DNA of 7,676 nucleotides from RGIG3009 sp045653425. GTDB taxonomy: Bacteria; Bacillota; Clostridia; Oscillospirales; Acutalibacteraceae. Location of the stretch: contig JAZOLU010000018.1 in assembly GCA_045653425.1 (NCBI GenBank), positions 1 through 7,676 of the forward strand, written 5' to 3'. A program made the translations under genes and the position numbers. The notes beneath the pieces were generated by a model. The model saw nothing but the letters and a program-made list of their open reading frames with translations. It had not been told where the DNA came from and made no database searches. This document shows positions 5,956-7,676 of this stretch, one piece after another. Each line of letters begins with the position of its first letter. The stretch's first letter is position 1.

Positions 5956-7245
5956 ATGCAGAGCAATTTTTTTGAGATTGACCCCCGTTTACACGCGGCG
6001 GCGGAGGAGTCCGTTGCGCAGGCGCAGGCGGCGTTTGCCCGCATTGAGGAGATTGCCGATTATAACCAGCAAAAGGTGTTGTCGGCATTTATCCGTCATC
6101 GGGTGAGCGAGGCGCACTTTGTGCCCACCACCGGATACGGTTACGGTGACCGTGGGCGTGAGGTGCTGGAAGAGGTTTTTGCCGACGTGCTGGGGGCTGA
6201 GGATGCGTTGGTGCGGCACAGTATTTTGTGCGGTACGCACGCCATTACGGTGGCGTTGTTTGGCGTGTTGCGCCCCGGTGACGTGTTGTTGGCGGCTACC
6301 GGTGCGCCGTATGATACGCTGCTCGGCGTTATCGGCGCGAACAAGCCAAGCGACGGTTCTTTGGCAGACTACGGTGTGGGGTACCGCGAAGTCCCCCTTT
6401 TGCCCGACGGCACCCCCGATTTGGACGGTATTTGCACGGCATTGCGTGAAACACCGGCCGTAAAGGTGGTACATATCCAGCGCTCGCGTGGGTATAATTT
6501 GCGCCCGTCGCTTACTGTGGCGGACATTGGCAAGATTATTGCCGCCGTACGGTCTGTTCGCCCCGATGCGATTGTGTTTGTGGACAATTGTTACGGTGAA
6601 TTTGCCGAAAAAACCGAGCCGACGGCGGTGGGAGCCGATTTGATGGCGGGTTCGCTCATTAAAAACCCCGGCGGCGGTATTGCAGAAAACGGTGGCTACA
6701 TTTGCGGACGGCGCGACTTAGTGGAACAATGTGCGCATCGGTTGACCACCCCCGGGTTGGGCAAGGAAGTCGGTGCTTCTCTGGGCCACAATCGCACGAT
6801 GTTTATGGGCCTGTTCCAAGCCCCGCACGTGGTGGGGGAGGCAATGAAAACGGCGGTGTTCGCTGCGGCGTTGTTTGAGCGGTTGGGGTATCGGTGTACA
6901 CCCACCGCCACCGAACCGCGTGCCGACATTATTCAAGCCATTCAACTGCGTGGCTCGGAAGCGTTGATTGCGTTTTGCCAAGGAATTCAAAGCGGTGCGC
7001 CGGTAGATGCTTACGTGGTGCCGGAACCGTGGGATATGCCGGGATACGACAATCAGGTGATTATGGCGGCAGGGGCATTTACCATGGGCTCGTCCATTGA
7101 ACTGTCTGCCGATGCGCCGTTGCGTGAACCGTTTGCGGTGTATATGCAGGGCGGGCTGAATTTTTCCTCCGGTCGCGTGGGGGTGCTGCTGGCGGCACAA
7201 AAAATGCTGGCCGCCGGGTTACTGGATGAAAGTAAATTGATATAA
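5956..7245 (+). CDS. PLP-dependent methionine gamma-lyase family protein ('aluminium resistance' family)
   Basis: A 429-residue fold-type I PLP enzyme of the family annotated both as methionine gamma-lyase family and as aluminium resistance protein (similar to Bacillus YnbB). Seen: the N-terminal VLSAFIRHRVSEAHF and TGYGYGDRGRE (59-69) that mark this family, GTHAI (93-97) in the cofactor phosphate-binding region, VDNCYGEF (209-216) with the pyridine-N-binding Asp210, and SLIKNPGGG (233-241) with the Schiff-base Lys236. FSSGRVG (403-409) near the C terminus includes the likely carboxylate-binding Arg. Length is normal for the family. AAAGGA (5941-5946) lies 9 nt before the ATG, and the gap from the GNAT stop is 4 nt. 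It is the last gene of the operon, followed by a clear terminator. Expected chemistry is beta/gamma elimination on a sulphur amino acid, but the true substrate is not established for most members and the 'aluminium resistance' name is historical. Confidence 0.9.
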   Translation: MQSNFFEIDPRLHAAAEESVAQAQAAFARIEEIADYNQQKVLSAFIRHRVSEAHFVPTTGYGYGDRGREVLEEVFADVLGAEDALVRHSILCGTHAITVALFGVLRPGDVLLAATGAPYDTLLGVIGANKPSDGSLADYGVGYREVPLLPDGTPDLDGICTALRETPAVKVVHIQRSRGYNLRPSLTVADIGKIIAAVRSVRPDAIVFVDNCYGEFAEKTEPTAVGADLMAGSLIKNPGGGIAENGGYICGRRDLVEQCAHRLTTPGLGKEVGASLGHNRTMFMGLFQAPHVVGEAMKTAVFAAALFERLGYRCTPTATEPRADIIQAIQLRGSEALIAFCQGIQSGAPVDAYVVPEPWDMPGYDNQVIMAAGAFTMGSSIELSADAPLREPFAVYMQGGLNFSSGRVGVLLAAQKMLAAGLLDESKLI

Positions 7246-7247
7246 AA

Positions 7248-7279
7248 TAAACCGCGTTGGGCACTCCAACGCGGTTTTT
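7248..7279. terminator. Bidirectional terminator between convergent operon and spoIIID
   Basis: ACCGCGTTGG (7251-7260) pairs with CCAACGCGGT (7266-7275) around a GCACT loop; flanking AAA (7248-7250) and TTT (7276-7278) lengthen the stem to 13 bp. On the plus strand it ends in a T run after the last operon gene, whose stop codon is only a few bases upstream. On the minus strand it is followed by TTTATTTTAT and begins a few bases after the spoIIID stop, so one hairpin serves both transcripts. Confidence 0.85.
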
Positions 7280-7283
7280 ATCG

Positions 7284-7541
7284 TTATTTTTCCTCCTCAC
7301 AACGGTATTTACGACGAGTGGCAATCCCGCCGCGAATGTGCCGTTGTGCCTTGTTAATATCTAAAATCTCCCGTACTTCGTGGTACAATTGCGGGTTTAC
7401 CGCGCGCAAGCGGTCGGATACATCTTTATGAACCGTGCTTTTGCTGATATGAAACTTTTTTGCCGCCGCGCGAACGGTGGTTTTGTTTTCGCGTATGTAT
7501 TCCCCCAGTTCAATGGCGCGCTCTTCAACGGCTCCCTTCAT
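7284..7541 (-). CDS. spoIIID: Sporulation transcriptional regulator SpoIIID
   Basis: An 85-residue DNA-binding protein closely resembling Bacillus SpoIIID, which activates and represses genes in the mother cell during endospore formation after sigma-E. Seen: the N-terminal EERAIELGEYI; a helix-turn-helix, TVRAAAKKFHISKSTVHKDV (22-41); the conserved stretch from RLRAVNPQL to EVREILDINKAQRHIRGG; and the basic tail GGIATRRKYR that in Bacillus contacts DNA in the minor groove. The ATG at 7541 is chosen because AGGGGTGA (7553-7546) precedes it by 4 nt and the protein then matches the family N terminus; the frame is open to 7571, but that extension (MYRTRIRGES) would begin inside the predicted -10 element. 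A sigma-E-like promoter lies upstream. Its presence strongly suggests an endospore-forming organism. Confidence 0.95.
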   Translation of the reverse strand: MKGAVEERAIELGEYIRENKTTVRAAAKKFHISKSTVHKDVSDRLRAVNPQLYHEVREILDINKAQRHIRGGIATRRKYRCEEEK

Positions 7542-7545
7542 ACTC

Positions 7546-7553
7546 TCACCCCT
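7546..7553 (-). promoter_or_regulatory. Ribosome binding site fixing the spoIIID start
   Basis: AGGGGTGA on the minus strand lies 4 nt before the ATG at 7541. It supports the 85-residue form over the longer open frame and lies just outside the terminal palindrome (which begins at 7557), so it has no mirror copy in the window. Confidence 0.65.
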
Positions 7554-7556
7554 AAT

Positions 7557-7676
7557 GCGTGTTCGGTACACTATATGGGGTTATAAGTAAAAATATGCAA
7601 CAAGCGTGCGAGGAACGTTCCTCGCACGCTTGTTGCATATTTTTACTTATAACCCCATATAGTGTACCGAACACGC
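7557..7676. repeat. Perfect 120-bp palindrome at the window end
   Basis: Bases 7557-7616 and 7617-7676 are exact reverse complements with no spacer; the symmetry centre is inside GAACGTTC (7613-7620). The left arm contains the spoIIID promoter. The right arm ends at the last base of the sequence, so symmetry may or may not continue. The G+C-rich core GCGTGCGAGG (7604-7613) with CCTCGCACGC (7620-7629) could be a natural terminator-type hairpin. Exact symmetry out to the sequence end is what a fold-back assembly or library artefact produces; a real long palindrome would be hard to maintain. The mirrored promoter copy at 7635-7663 (plus strand) should be treated with caution. Confidence 0.95.
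7570..7598 (-). promoter_or_regulatory. Predicted sigma-E promoter of spoIIID
   Basis: On the minus strand, GCATATT (7598-7592) and CATATAGT (7577-7570) are separated by 14 nt. This matches the Bacillus sigma-E consensus (-35 kmATATT, 14-15 nt, -10 CATACAnT) at nearly every fixed position, with one -10 mismatch (T for C). Transcription would start near 7563, leaving a leader of about 22 nt with the ribosome binding site. Bacillus spoIIID is itself transcribed by sigma-E, so the match is biologically expected. Confidence 0.72.

Noticed and set aside
7542..7571. Ten-residue N-terminal extension of SpoIIID starting at 7571
   Set aside because: Its start would fall inside the predicted -10 element and the ribosome binding site at 7553-7546 clearly serves the ATG at 7541, which matches the family N terminus.
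7557..7676. Covalently closed hairpin telomere of a linear replicon
   Set aside because: The symmetry and terminal position fit formally, but the neighbouring genes are core chromosomal ones (murD, spoIIID), no protelomerase is seen, and linear hairpin chromosomes are not known in this group; a fold-back artefact is simpler. Not excluded until reads are checked.

Overview
The window looks like a chromosomal segment from a moderately high-GC, spore-forming Clostridia bacterium, probably of the Oscillospirales/Ruminococcaceae type. This is inferred from a clear SpoIIID, strong AGGAGG-type ribosome binding sites, frequent GTG starts, a Clostridia-style MurD P-loop and the particular gene families present. 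No rRNA, tRNA, CRISPR array, transposase or phage gene is visible.

Layout. Bases 1-214 hold no gene; they contain a series of hairpins, three of which look like intrinsic terminators. A minus-strand gene (215-799) encodes an HD-domain phosphohydrolase-like protein. A divergent promoter region (800-931) separates it from a tightly packed plus-strand block of six genes (932-7245): a DUF368/PopT-type undecaprenyl-phosphate translocase, MurD, two consecutive M42 zinc aminopeptidase paralogues, a GNAT acetyltransferase, and a PLP-dependent protein of the methionine gamma-lyase/'aluminium resistance' family. Gaps within the block are 17 nt, 5 nt, -8 nt, -4 nt and 4 nt. No internal terminator is visible and there is a good sigma-A promoter in front, so it is very likely one operon. 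A bidirectional terminator (7248-7279) separates it from the convergent sporulation regulator gene spoIIID (7284-7541, minus), which has a good sigma-E-type promoter.

How the genes fit together. PopT and MurD both serve cell-wall synthesis: PopT returns the lipid carrier undecaprenyl phosphate to the cytoplasmic face, and MurD adds D-Glu to the muramyl precursor. The M42 enzymes, GNAT and PLP enzyme point to peptide and amino-acid turnover. A link between precursor synthesis and peptide or amino-acid recycling is inference from gene order only.

The last 120 bases (7557-7676) are a perfect, spacer-less palindrome that stops exactly at the end of the sequence. Its left arm holds the spoIIID promoter and its right arm is a mirror copy. 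This is either a fold-back assembly or library artefact around a smaller natural hairpin, or a real long palindrome with two divergent sigma-E promoters. The right arm should not be treated as genuine flanking sequence until checked.
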